From NCBI GenBank assembly GCA_050299435.1, contig JBNKVX010000008.1, positions 1 to 64,000 of the forward strand: a stretch of 64,000 bases of DNA, in the 5' to 3' direction. Shown one piece after another: positions 25,824 to 33,532 of this stretch. The notes under the pieces were generated by a model. That model had not been told where the DNA came from and ran no database searches. It saw nothing but the letters and a program-made list of their open reading frames with translations. Made by a program: the position numbers and the translations under genes. Source of the DNA: 1162T-S-0a-05 sp050299435 (GTDB taxonomy: Bacteria > Pseudomonadota > Gammaproteobacteria > Pseudomonadales > Cellvibrionaceae). Every line of letters begins with the position of its first letter. The stretch's first letter is position 1.

Positions 25824-27059
25824 ATGAGCCTCAATATAGATATAGAACGTGTAAAACAGGATATTTATACCGTTGGTCGCTATGGCTATAACTCGGAAGA
25901 CCAGGGTGTCTATCGTCAGGGCTTTAGTGACGAAGATATAAAAGCACGAGCCTGGTTTCAAAAACAACTCGAAGAATTGGGCCTCGATAATTACATGGAT
26001 GGAGCGGGAAATGTAATTGGTCGTTATGGAAATAAAAAGGACAAGGCCTTACTGCTCGGATCTCACCTTGATTCTGTGCCCGCAGGCGGTATGTTCGACG
26101 GTGTACTCGGCGTGATTGCAGGTCTCGAATGTATCCGCGTGATAAAAGAAAACAATATTTCGATTAAACACGCATTGGAAGTCGTTGCGACCAGTGAAGA
26201 AGAAGGACGTTTTGGCGGCATGCTAGGTGCGCAAGCACTGACGGGAAATATACGTCTCGATTGGTTAGAACGCGCAAAGGATGCGAGCGGCGAATTATTA
26301 CGCGATGCAATGGCGCGTTGTCAAATGCCTTATCATCTGGCAATGGAAGCCGCACGTGACCCCGATAACTTAATTGGCTTTCTTGAACTCCACATTGAAC
26401 AGGGACCCGTGCTTGAACAAACCGGCAATACTATTGGTATTGTAGAAGGCATTAGCGGCGTCTTTAAGTGGAAAGTACAATTAATCGGAAAAGCTGACCA
26501 CGCCGGTACGGCACCTATGAATTTACGCAGCGATGCCTTTATGGGAGTCGCTGATTTTGCGCATGAGATTGCTCGCATTATTGATGAGGAAGGCACAGAT
26601 AAAAGTCGTCTAACCATCGGCAGTGTTGAACTCAAACCCGGTTTTGCACACACCGTTCCCGGCCAAGCCGAATTTACACTTGTCGGCCGGGACATGTCGG
26701 AAGCTGTCATGAATGCACTTGCCGATTCGTGCCGCAAAGTGCTCTCAGCGATCGCGCGCAAACATAAACTCATGTTCGAATATGAACAAATGAGTTGGCT
26801 AGAACCCAAACATTGTTCAAAAGACATCATGCAAGTGCTGGAAAAACATTCTTTGGCATTGGGTTACAAAACCCTGGTGATGCCTAGCGGAGCCGGTCAC
26901 GACGCTCAGTTCTTTACTGATATCACACCAACAGGTTTGTTGTTTGTGCCTAGTGTGGGCGGTGTAAGTCATGCGCCCGACGAGTGGACGCACTGGCATG
27001 ATGTTGAAAAAGGCTGCAATGTGCTTCTCCATACCGTACTTGAATTAGTTCAAAAATAA
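25824..27059 (+). CDS. M20-family N-carbamoyl-L-amino-acid / allantoate-type amidohydrolase
   Basis: The ATG at 25824 (411 residues) is chosen; an in-frame GTG at 25791 would overlap the preceding gene. The metal-binding motifs of the AllC/HyuC/beta-ureidopropionase group are all present: GSHLDSVPAGGMFDG (His and bridging Asp), the EEEGRFGG catalytic Glu pair, LELHIEQGPVLE, and near the end SGAGHDA and SHAPDEW. These enzymes use two metal ions to hydrolyse N-carbamoyl groups to ammonia, CO2 and an amine, or to cleave allantoate. The gene directly follows the AsnB-like gene (4 bases). Together with the transcarbamylase-like enzyme it suggests a pathway in which an N-carbamoyl group is both made or moved and removed. 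Confidence 0.88.
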   Translation: MSLNIDIERVKQDIYTVGRYGYNSEDQGVYRQGFSDEDIKARAWFQKQLEELGLDNYMDGAGNVIGRYGNKKDKALLLGSHLDSVPAGGMFDGVLGVIAGLECIRVIKENNISIKHALEVVATSEEEGRFGGMLGAQALTGNIRLDWLERAKDASGELLRDAMARCQMPYHLAMEAARDPDNLIGFLELHIEQGPVLEQTGNTIGIVEGISGVFKWKVQLIGKADHAGTAPMNLRSDAFMGVADFAHEIARIIDEEGTDKSRLTIGSVELKPGFAHTVPGQAEFTLVGRDMSEAVMNALADSCRKVLSAIARKHKLMFEYEQMSWLEPKHCSKDIMQVLEKHSLALGYKTLVMPSGAGHDAQFFTDITPTGLLFVPSVGGVSHAPDEWTHWHDVEKGCNVLLHTVLELVQK

Positions 27060-27064
27060 AGACT

Positions 27065-27664
27065 GTGCAAACACTCATTGCCAATTTGGAAAAGGTGATT
27101 GACTCCTGGCTTGAAAAAAATCTATTAAATTCGCAAAAAAAGACTGTAAAAGAGTATGACCTTCTCCAAGCTTGTGAAAACGAAGCTTGCTTTCAAGCAC
27201 TCCGCTCCGCAAGTCCGTCATTAATGTTATTTCAAAAACATTTTCTTTGTATGCATGTTCTTTATAAACTTCAAAAGCAGTGGCTTGAGAGAAAATACTA
27301 TTTAAACATTTCCTCGATCAACATATCTCTGGAACAGCAACTCGATAACGACGATTCACTTCCAGGAACAGATCACAACGAGCTCGCAAATTATTACCTC
27401 AATCTTGAAAACCTGACAAAGGCCAACGAGGACAGCGTGCATCAACTTCAGGAAAATTTTTTCAAACAATACCACGCCTGGTTAAATGCCGATGAAGCTT
27501 ATGCCACCCTGGGTATCTCGCCGACCAGCTCTTGGGAAGCCATTCAAAAAGAATATCGTCGCCTTTGCCAGCTTCACCATCCTGACAAAGGTGGAGACTC
27601 TGAAATATTTCTCGAAATGCAATACGCCTACGAACAACTGAAAACCAGGTATCTTAAAACCTAA
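27065..27664 (+). CDS. DnaJ-related protein with C-terminal J domain
   Basis: 199 residues from a GTG start 5 bases after the M20 gene. The N-terminal 140 residues are helical and resemble the DNAJ-related family found in Pseudomonas and relatives. A J domain forms the C-terminus, with YATLGISPTSSWEAIQKEYR and the HPD motif at 172-174 (LHHPDKGG). HPD is required to stimulate Hsp70 ATPase, so this is a predicted DnaK co-chaperone. Normal DnaJ has its J domain at the N-terminus and carries zinc and substrate domains, which are missing here. It is the last closely spaced gene of the operon; whether it serves the operon's enzymes is unknown. Confidence 0.8.
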   Translation: MQTLIANLEKVIDSWLEKNLLNSQKKTVKEYDLLQACENEACFQALRSASPSLMLFQKHFLCMHVLYKLQKQWLERKYYLNISSINISLEQQLDNDDSLPGTDHNELANYYLNLENLTKANEDSVHQLQENFFKQYHAWLNADEAYATLGISPTSSWEAIQKEYRRLCQLHHPDKGGDSEIFLEMQYAYEQLKTRYLKT

Positions 27665-27802
27665 AAAAACTTACCTTACACAGAAGCCTAAAGCAATATT
27701 TCCTATCCGATACTTTCTGCCTGAGCCTCTCCACGCTTGCTCTCTTTCCAAAGCTGTAGCATTATCTAAAAGTAGTTAATAAACCTTAATTAGTTTGCTC
27801 AA

Positions 27803-28192
27803 ATGAAAAAATTATTCCATGCCGCCGTAAGTGTGCTTTTTTTCTATATTGCCTGGTTACAATTTAACGATCCAGATCCACTATTTTGGATATTACTTTA
27901 TTTCCTGGTGGCGCTCGTGCCACTTAGATGTCTTTTACCTGAATCACAAACCCAATTACATACCCTATCGCGCTTTTTACCTGCTATTGCGAGCGGCTAT
28001 TGTCTGGCCGCGCTTGCGATGGTCGCCAGTGGCGCACTGGATTATATTCCTCACTTACACGACGAATCACTTATCCAGGATATGAGTGCAGAGCGACCTT
28101 ATATTGAGGAAGCGCGAGAGTGGCTTGGAACGCTAATCGGTTTAATTACAGTGACAATTTATTGGTTTATGGAGTTGAAGAACAAGCGCTAA
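27803..28192 (+). CDS. TMEM220-family membrane protein
   Basis: 129 residues with four hydrophobic segments. It starts MKKLFHAAVSVLFFYIAWLQ and has the FNDPDP motif typical of the transmembrane family 220. Function is unknown in bacteria. A 138-base gap separates it from the J-domain gene, so it may have its own promoter. Its 3' end overlaps the convergent eboF by 26 bases. Confidence 0.75.
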   Translation: MKKLFHAAVSVLFFYIAWLQFNDPDPLFWILLYFLVALVPLRCLLPESQTQLHTLSRFLPAIASGYCLAALAMVASGALDYIPHLHDESLIQDMSAERPYIEEAREWLGTLIGLITVTIYWFMELKNKR

Positions 28193-29594
28193 GTTTTAAC
28201 AGCAAAACTTGAATATCCGTAGGTAAGATTCCATTTTCGACCATTTCGGAAGGCAAAAAACCACTTTCTGAACAAATAAATATCGCACCGTCATCTGCAT
28301 TTTCACAAAATGCGCCATGAGAACCCTTTACCAAACTGGTATCCAGAGGGATAACATCCATAAGTGTACGAAACCCAAGCTTTTTCAAAAGCAACTTACT
28401 GGCAAGTTTTAATTTAGGGAATCGCAAACTGGGATCAAGAAATAATTCAACCGGGTCGTAACCTGGTTTGCGGTGGATATCAACCGTGCGCGCAAAGTCT
28501 GGCGCCTTAGCATCTTCCAACCAATAATAATAACTAAACCACGCGTCCTGACGACTCACAGCAATTAAATCACCACTACGCTCATGCGCCAGACCATAAT
28601 GTTTTTTCTGCTCGTCCCCCAAGATTAATTCCACTTCCGGGCAGTCTTCTAGTGCCTTCCTCACCTTGTCCAACAGGCCTTTATCCTGCACATAAACATG
28701 TGCTATTTGGTGATCAGCCACAGCAAAAACTCGGCTTGCGCCCGCGTCCAAAATCTCTAACCCTAATTCTTCACGAGCCTGAAGCCAACCTTGCATACGA
28801 AAAATACGATTCAAGTAACATACTTTGGATACCGATTGGATACCGTATTCTGAGAGCACAACAATGCGGTATTGCTGACTTTGTGCATAATCAAGTAGTT
28901 GACCACAGACTTGATCAATAGCGGATAGCTCAGCTGCAATCCCCGGGTGATTTGGACCTAATTTTTGTAGCGCGTAATCGAGATGTGGTAGATACACCAT
29001 GGCCAAATCAGGTCGTTCTTTTTCAAGCACCTCCAGTGCGCAATCGGCAATCCATTGTGAAGATTGAATATTTGAATTTGGACCCCAGAAACTGAAAAGA
29101 GGAAATTGTCCAAGACGTGCATTTAAGTCATTGCGAAGTTCAGGTGGCGAAGTATAAATATCTGGAATTTTTCTTCCGTCAGCGGGATACATTGGCCTCA
29201 CTGTTACCGAAGTATCTGCGGGATTGTACATGTTGTACCAACAGAAAATATTTGCAGTGTGAGCTTCAGGATACAAGTCTTTAAAATTTTGCCAAATTTG
29301 CGGCCTTTGTATCAGGTGGTTGCTTTGATGCCAAAATTTAATTTCGGCCAGATCTTTAAAATACCAACCATTGCCAACAATACCATGTTCGCTGGGCGTG
29401 TGACCGCTGAAATACGTTGCCTGAACAGAGCAGGTTACTGCCGGAAGCATTGATTGAATGTGTGTCACTCCACCGTGTTTGGCCAACTTTTCCAAATTAG
29501 GGGTAAAGGGTCCTATGTGTTTTGGACTTAGACCAACAACGTTAAGTACCAATAGTTTGGAAGGAACAGTTTTCTGCAAAGTATCCACCGACAT
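28167..29594 (-). CDS. eboF: EboF: alkaline-phosphatase-superfamily / nucleotide pyrophosphatase-like protein
   Basis: 475 residues of the type I phosphodiesterase/nucleotide pyrophosphatase fold. The nucleophile region MLPAVTCSVQATYFSGHTPS (T54 as the likely nucleophile) and HGIVGNGWYF match the family. Two canonical metal ligands are altered: the first Asp (normally DG near residue 21) is Val in NVVGLSP, and the usual SDHG is SEYG. As I recall, other EboF-like proteins share this, so it may be a subfamily trait. It is the last gene of the ebo operon, starting 5 bases after the eboB stop. In cyanobacteria ebo genes are needed to export the scytonemin monomer to the periplasm; here the substrate is unknown. 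Confidence 0.82.
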   Translation of the reverse strand: MSVDTLQKTVPSKLLVLNVVGLSPKHIGPFTPNLEKLAKHGGVTHIQSMLPAVTCSVQATYFSGHTPSEHGIVGNGWYFKDLAEIKFWHQSNHLIQRPQIWQNFKDLYPEAHTANIFCWYNMYNPADTSVTVRPMYPADGRKIPDIYTSPPELRNDLNARLGQFPLFSFWGPNSNIQSSQWIADCALEVLEKERPDLAMVYLPHLDYALQKLGPNHPGIAAELSAIDQVCGQLLDYAQSQQYRIVVLSEYGIQSVSKVCYLNRIFRMQGWLQAREELGLEILDAGASRVFAVADHQIAHVYVQDKGLLDKVRKALEDCPEVELILGDEQKKHYGLAHERSGDLIAVSRQDAWFSYYYWLEDAKAPDFARTVDIHRKPGYDPVELFLDPSLRFPKLKLASKLLLKKLGFRTLMDVIPLDTSLVKGSHGAFCENADDGAIFICSESGFLPSEMVENGILPTDIQVLLLKLSACSSTP

Positions 29595-29599
29595 CGCGT

Positions 29600-30478
29600 T
29601 TAATTATCAACCCTGGGAGTTTGTCCGCGTAAAACTGAATTACCTTCAAAATTTTTCGCCTGATCTATTTTATTATTTTTCCAGTCGCTTTCCTGCATTT
29701 GACCACTTTGTGCGTAGGCATCCAGGGCATTTTTGTAACACACCAAATTGACATCACTCTCATTGATGCCATTTGCTAACATTAATTGCGCTGTTTTAGG
29801 CACCGACAGTGGATCTGATACTCCCCAGTCTGCGCTGGAGTCGATAAAAATCCGTTCACTGCCGTACTGTTTAACAATATTTACCATGCGTTCACTGCCC
29901 ATTTTTGTTTGCGGGTAAAGAGTAAATGCCGTCCAGTAACCTCTGTCTAACACGGTATCAACTGTTGTTTCATTATTATGATCAATTATTACTCGCGCAG
30001 GATCCATACCATGCTCTTCACAAATATCCATAGTCAAAATTGTTCCACGTAATTTATCCCGGTGGGGCGTATGAACCATTACCGGCAATTCAAATTCCTT
30101 GGCCAATTCAATTTGTTGACGCAAATATTTTTCTTCCAAGTCGGTTTGTTCGTCAAATCCGATTTCACCCACGGCAACCACTCCTTCCTTCGCAAGAAAT
30201 AAGGGCAATATTTCCATCACCTCTTCCGCCAGTTTTTCATTGTTGGCCTCTTTGGAATTCAAGCCAATGGTACAGTAATGTTGAATTCCAAACTGGGATG
30301 CACGAAATCGTTCCCAACCGACAAGTGAAGCGAGATAATCTTTGTAGGTTTCGGCAGAGGTGCGTGGCTGACCTAACCAAAAAGCCGGTTCAATCACTGC
30401 GACAATTCCGGCTTCTGACATTGCCTGGTAATCATCCGTCGTGCGCGCACTCATATGAACGTGAGGATCTATATACAT
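29600..30478 (-). CDS. eboB: EboB: TatD-family metal-dependent hydrolase
   Basis: 292 residues with an amidohydrolase/TatD-like TIM barrel. Metal ligands are visible: HVH at residues 6-8, GEIGFD (Glu), MVHTPH, and DSSADWG near the C-terminal end of the barrel. The N-terminal MYIDPHVHMSARTTDDY is characteristic of the EboB group rather than of housekeeping TatD nucleases. It is the fifth gene of the ebo cluster, between eboA (42-base gap) and eboF (5-base gap). The biochemical reaction is not known; a hydrolytic step on a metabolite is inferred from the fold. Confidence 0.85.
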   Translation of the reverse strand: MYIDPHVHMSARTTDDYQAMSEAGIVAVIEPAFWLGQPRTSAETYKDYLASLVGWERFRASQFGIQHYCTIGLNSKEANNEKLAEEVMEILPLFLAKEGVVAVGEIGFDEQTDLEEKYLRQQIELAKEFELPVMVHTPHRDKLRGTILTMDICEEHGMDPARVIIDHNNETTVDTVLDRGYWTAFTLYPQTKMGSERMVNIVKQYGSERIFIDSSADWGVSDPLSVPKTAQLMLANGINESDVNLVCYKNALDAYAQSGQMQESDWKNNKIDQAKNFEGNSVLRGQTPRVDN

Positions 30479-30520
30479 AATTCTGACCTATATTTTTTTA
30501 CTGTAATACATTTTTTCAAA

Positions 30521-31417
30521 TCAACTAATTTTATTTCTTCTCGCGAGCTGTTCCCAAGCAAGTTCACTCACTTTCAAACCTTGGTTTTCTGAAAGAAATT
30601 GTGAAAACTCACGAATCTCTTCTTTATTGTTTTCACTCAAAGACAAAACGATAGCCGCTTGAGACAAGTCATCTAAAGCGAGAAATGGCTTTTTTAGATA
30701 TTCTTCATCTTCTTTGCTATCTGCAGCCCAGCCGAGACACGCCCAAATATCCCAGGGTAAATTGCGACTCGCCGCTTGCCTTTCCCAAATATAGTGCTTA
30801 ATCATTTTCACCAGTTCTGCGTTGTTACGCTCTCTCAAGCCGAAAATGGACCAAATTGGCACCGCAAGAAATGCCGCTTTTAGAATAAGTTGATTCCATC
30901 CGTCCTGATCAAAATACTTGTAAGCATAGTGACTGTTGTGTGCAAGTGCACAAAATACGCTTTCAATATTACTACGAGCCACTTCACGCGCACGCTCAAC
31001 AAAATATTCTGATTCAGGCAAATAATTTAACGCGCGCACAAGCAGCAATAATTCATTGACATCCGCCGTACTAAAGAGCTGGTCTACGGTACGACAGTAG
31101 TTTTCCCTTTCCACGCATTCACTTAATTGGAGCAACAACCACAAGCGCGCACACTGCACTGCAGTCCACTCTTCATTACCTGCATATTGGGCGAGGTGTT
31201 TAGCTCTGATTTCGCTGGATATTTCGCCCCTCGCAAACCATCTTGAACACATAGCAAAAAGGTAAAAGAATTTCTTTTTATCAAATTCCTGCAAACACGC
31301 TCGCAAACTCTCTTGCAAATTTTTAAAATTTTGGGTGCTAGAAACGGCTTCTAGATCCTGTAGCGCCTGCTCTAAGTCGTGTTTGATATTCGGCGTTTTC
31401 ATATTGGGTGATTTCAT
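30521..31417 (-). CDS. eboA: EboA-like protein
   Basis: 298 residues from the ATG at 31417, 13 bases after the eboC stop. Longer in-frame starts overlap eboC and give an unlikely N-terminus. The protein is almost entirely alpha-helical, without membrane spans or known catalytic motifs (for example ALNYLPESEYFVERAREVAR, ALAHNSHYAYKYFDQDGW). The second motif region matches EboA-domain proteins of the ebo cluster as I recall them. The assignment rests on this similarity and on its position between eboC and eboB. Function unknown. Confidence 0.72.
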   Translation of the reverse strand: MKSPNMKTPNIKHDLEQALQDLEAVSSTQNFKNLQESLRACLQEFDKKKFFYLFAMCSRWFARGEISSEIRAKHLAQYAGNEEWTAVQCARLWLLLQLSECVERENYCRTVDQLFSTADVNELLLLVRALNYLPESEYFVERAREVARSNIESVFCALAHNSHYAYKYFDQDGWNQLILKAAFLAVPIWSIFGLRERNNAELVKMIKHYIWERQAASRNLPWDIWACLGWAADSKEDEEYLKKPFLALDDLSQAAIVLSLSENNKEEIREFSQFLSENQGLKVSELAWEQLARRNKIS

Positions 31418-31430
31418 GCTTGCAACACCA

Positions 31431-32321
31431 TCACGTTGCCGGAATAGATCGTTGCAATACCAAACACAGAAGAAAGCCCGCCAGGGCGATCCAAGCCCAC
31501 TGATTATGTTCAAGTGCAACCAGGAACATCGCATCAATCAAACACAGTCCCGCAAGTAATGCGGATACCGCCCGCCCAGTGGCGTGTGGAATTTTTTGCG
31601 ATAAGACATGAAAAACAGCACGCATCACCCAAGCCATACAAAATCCACTTATCAAAATTGTCTGCGTAGATTCATATCCGATATACACCGCGACAAAGAT
31701 TGGAGAGAGCAAAAGTAAAACCGGTATTAACTGACTAACGAATGTGCCAATCGCTGGTTTGCTTTGATGCTCTGTTCTTGCTAATACTGTGATTCCTGCG
31801 ACATAAAGCAGCAAGGCCGCAGCCGCAAAATACAATTCTTTGCTGAAAGGTAAGGTCAAAACTAAACTGGCCGCGACCAGGTACACCAAAAATCGACACA
31901 GCCCCATAATCAGTGGTGCTAGTGTCGGCCATGCTTTGTGCTTCCAGTCGTAAAGCAAAATCGCTACGATAAGAAAAAACGAGAGCGTTAAGGTTGCCAA
32001 TACATGCTGCGTAATCACTGAGAGTAAACCTAAACCCACCAGACAAAATAAACCGCTAAAGCTTAATACTTCTTTTTTATTTGCTTTACCTTGCGGAATA
32101 GGCCTCTGCGGGTTGTTTTCAGTATCCCATCCCACGTCGAAATAATCATTCAGGTACATACCAGCGACATAAAAAAAACTGACTGCCACACAAGCCAATA
32201 TCAGTTTGTCGAACCCAATAATACTCAATGCGCTTGTGAATGCGACACCAACAAGCACATTGGTCCAAACAGTGGGTAAATTAGAAATACGTCCAAGTAC
32301 AAGCGCAGTTTTTAAATTCAA
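31431..32321 (-). CDS. eboC: EboC: UbiA-like prenyltransferase homologue
   Basis: 296 residues and about eight or nine transmembrane helices, UbiA superfamily. The start is a TTG at 32321 that overlaps the eboE stop (TTGA) and is preceded at a good distance by GAAGGAG inside eboE. The protein then begins MNLKTALVLGRISNLPTVWTN in the way typical of UbiA proteins. The first Asp-rich motif is NDYFDVGWDTEN, which matches NDxxDxxxD. The second motif is weaker (LYDWKHK). Such enzymes attach polyprenyl chains to aromatic acceptors in the membrane; whether EboC is an active prenyltransferase is not known. Confidence 0.85.
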   Translation of the reverse strand: MNLKTALVLGRISNLPTVWTNVLVGVAFTSALSIIGFDKLILACVAVSFFYVAGMYLNDYFDVGWDTENNPQRPIPQGKANKKEVLSFSGLFCLVGLGLLSVITQHVLATLTLSFFLIVAILLYDWKHKAWPTLAPLIMGLCRFLVYLVAASLVLTLPFSKELYFAAAALLLYVAGITVLARTEHQSKPAIGTFVSQLIPVLLLLSPIFVAVYIGYESTQTILISGFCMAWVMRAVFHVLSQKIPHATGRAVSALLAGLCLIDAMFLVALEHNQWAWIALAGFLLCLVLQRSIPAT

Positions 32322-33532
32322 ACAACACGCTCCTTCACCCAATTCAACTCTCGAGCAATTGCTCGCTCAATATTGGGTTCTACCAGTTCCTTGGGCAAGA
32401 GATCAAAGGTATAGGTTTCAACTTCAAGATGAGGGCAAACCCAGTTCAACTTTAGATATTGCAAGAACTCAATCAGTTCATTTTGCGTTGTTCGCAAGGT
32501 TTCTAGTTGTTCTACAAAGACGGGAACATGAAAGTGACTACGAAATTGCGCTTTTGAAGCGGAAAATGCTGTAGCTGCTTTCAATGCTTCGGGAAGGTCC
32601 AAATAAAAATGGATATCACCGCTTTCGTCAACCAGGGTGCTTTGGTGTAAATAAATATTGTCAGCATATTTTTCGAAAACTTTTAAATTTTTCGAATCGA
32701 GGCTCGCCTGCAAAGCAGTAGTTAATTGGATTTTATGGATAGCTATCTTTGCGCTTTGCAGTGCTTCACACATGGCGACAGCACTTTCAAACATCACGGC
32801 GGCATGGCAGGTGTCAACACAGACGCCCAGATATCGTTGTATTGTTTCAAAATCACAAGCCGATTCTTCTAGGCCTTTTTTTGCCAACATGCCGAGGGAT
32901 TTTTCGCTAAAAATACGACGCTCGAAAAATTGCAATACATCTTCAGTGCATTCAAGGAAACACGCCGGTTCAGGCTCCAGCGCTAACTTTATACATTTCC
33001 CTGTTTTCTGCTCAAGCTCATGCGCAAAGATCAACCAGTCAATCAAAAAGCCGTGGGCAAGCGAAATCTTTTGCTCATCAATAAAATTGGATTTAAAACC
33101 TAGTGGCACAGTGGAAATACTGCCTACATTTAGATCCTCATCATCCACATCTAATAAGTCAGCAAGTATCTTCGCCAAGTTCTTCGTGTAGTCTAAACGT
33201 TCCGGGCTAGACCAATCCGGCAAATACACTTTTTCTTTTATTTTTTCACTATGAAAAGTTCCAAAAGGAAAGCCATTAATTGTAAAGACGTAAAGATTCT
33301 CTTGCTTTAGCCACGCAATAAATTGTTGAAACTGAACTTGATCTTCAATTAATTCATTTGCAGCCAAGGCCGATAATCGCAGACCCAAACCAAAGCGGTC
33401 ATCTGCACAAACTTGTTTTTTTATTTGTGGGAGATGACGCTGTAAATTCGCGAAGTGGTCATGCCAACTTTCACCAGGATGGATGTTACTGCAATAAGTC
33501 AGATGACTGTGCGGCCGCTCGGGAATTCTCAT
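32318..33532 (-). CDS. eboE: EboE: TIM-barrel (xylose-isomerase-like) metabolite traffic protein
   Basis: 404 residues. The start region HLTYCSNIHPGESWHDHFAN and the segment LGVCVDTCHAAVMFE are characteristic of the EboE group of the xylose isomerase/AP-endonuclease-like TIM-barrel superfamily. Candidate metal ligands include the His in CHAAV and the acidic residues in LALEPEPACFLE. It overlaps eboD by 47 bases at its start and eboC by 4 bases at its end, so translation is coupled. Its substrate is unknown; an isomerase or hydrolase step is inferred only from the fold. Confidence 0.83.
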   Translation of the reverse strand: MRIPERPHSHLTYCSNIHPGESWHDHFANLQRHLPQIKKQVCADDRFGLGLRLSALAANELIEDQVQFQQFIAWLKQENLYVFTINGFPFGTFHSEKIKEKVYLPDWSSPERLDYTKNLAKILADLLDVDDEDLNVGSISTVPLGFKSNFIDEQKISLAHGFLIDWLIFAHELEQKTGKCIKLALEPEPACFLECTEDVLQFFERRIFSEKSLGMLAKKGLEESACDFETIQRYLGVCVDTCHAAVMFESAVAMCEALQSAKIAIHKIQLTTALQASLDSKNLKVFEKYADNIYLHQSTLVDESGDIHFYLDLPEALKAATAFSASKAQFRSHFHVPVFVEQLETLRTTQNELIEFLQYLKLNWVCPHLEVETYTFDLLPKELVEPNIERAIARELNWVKERVV

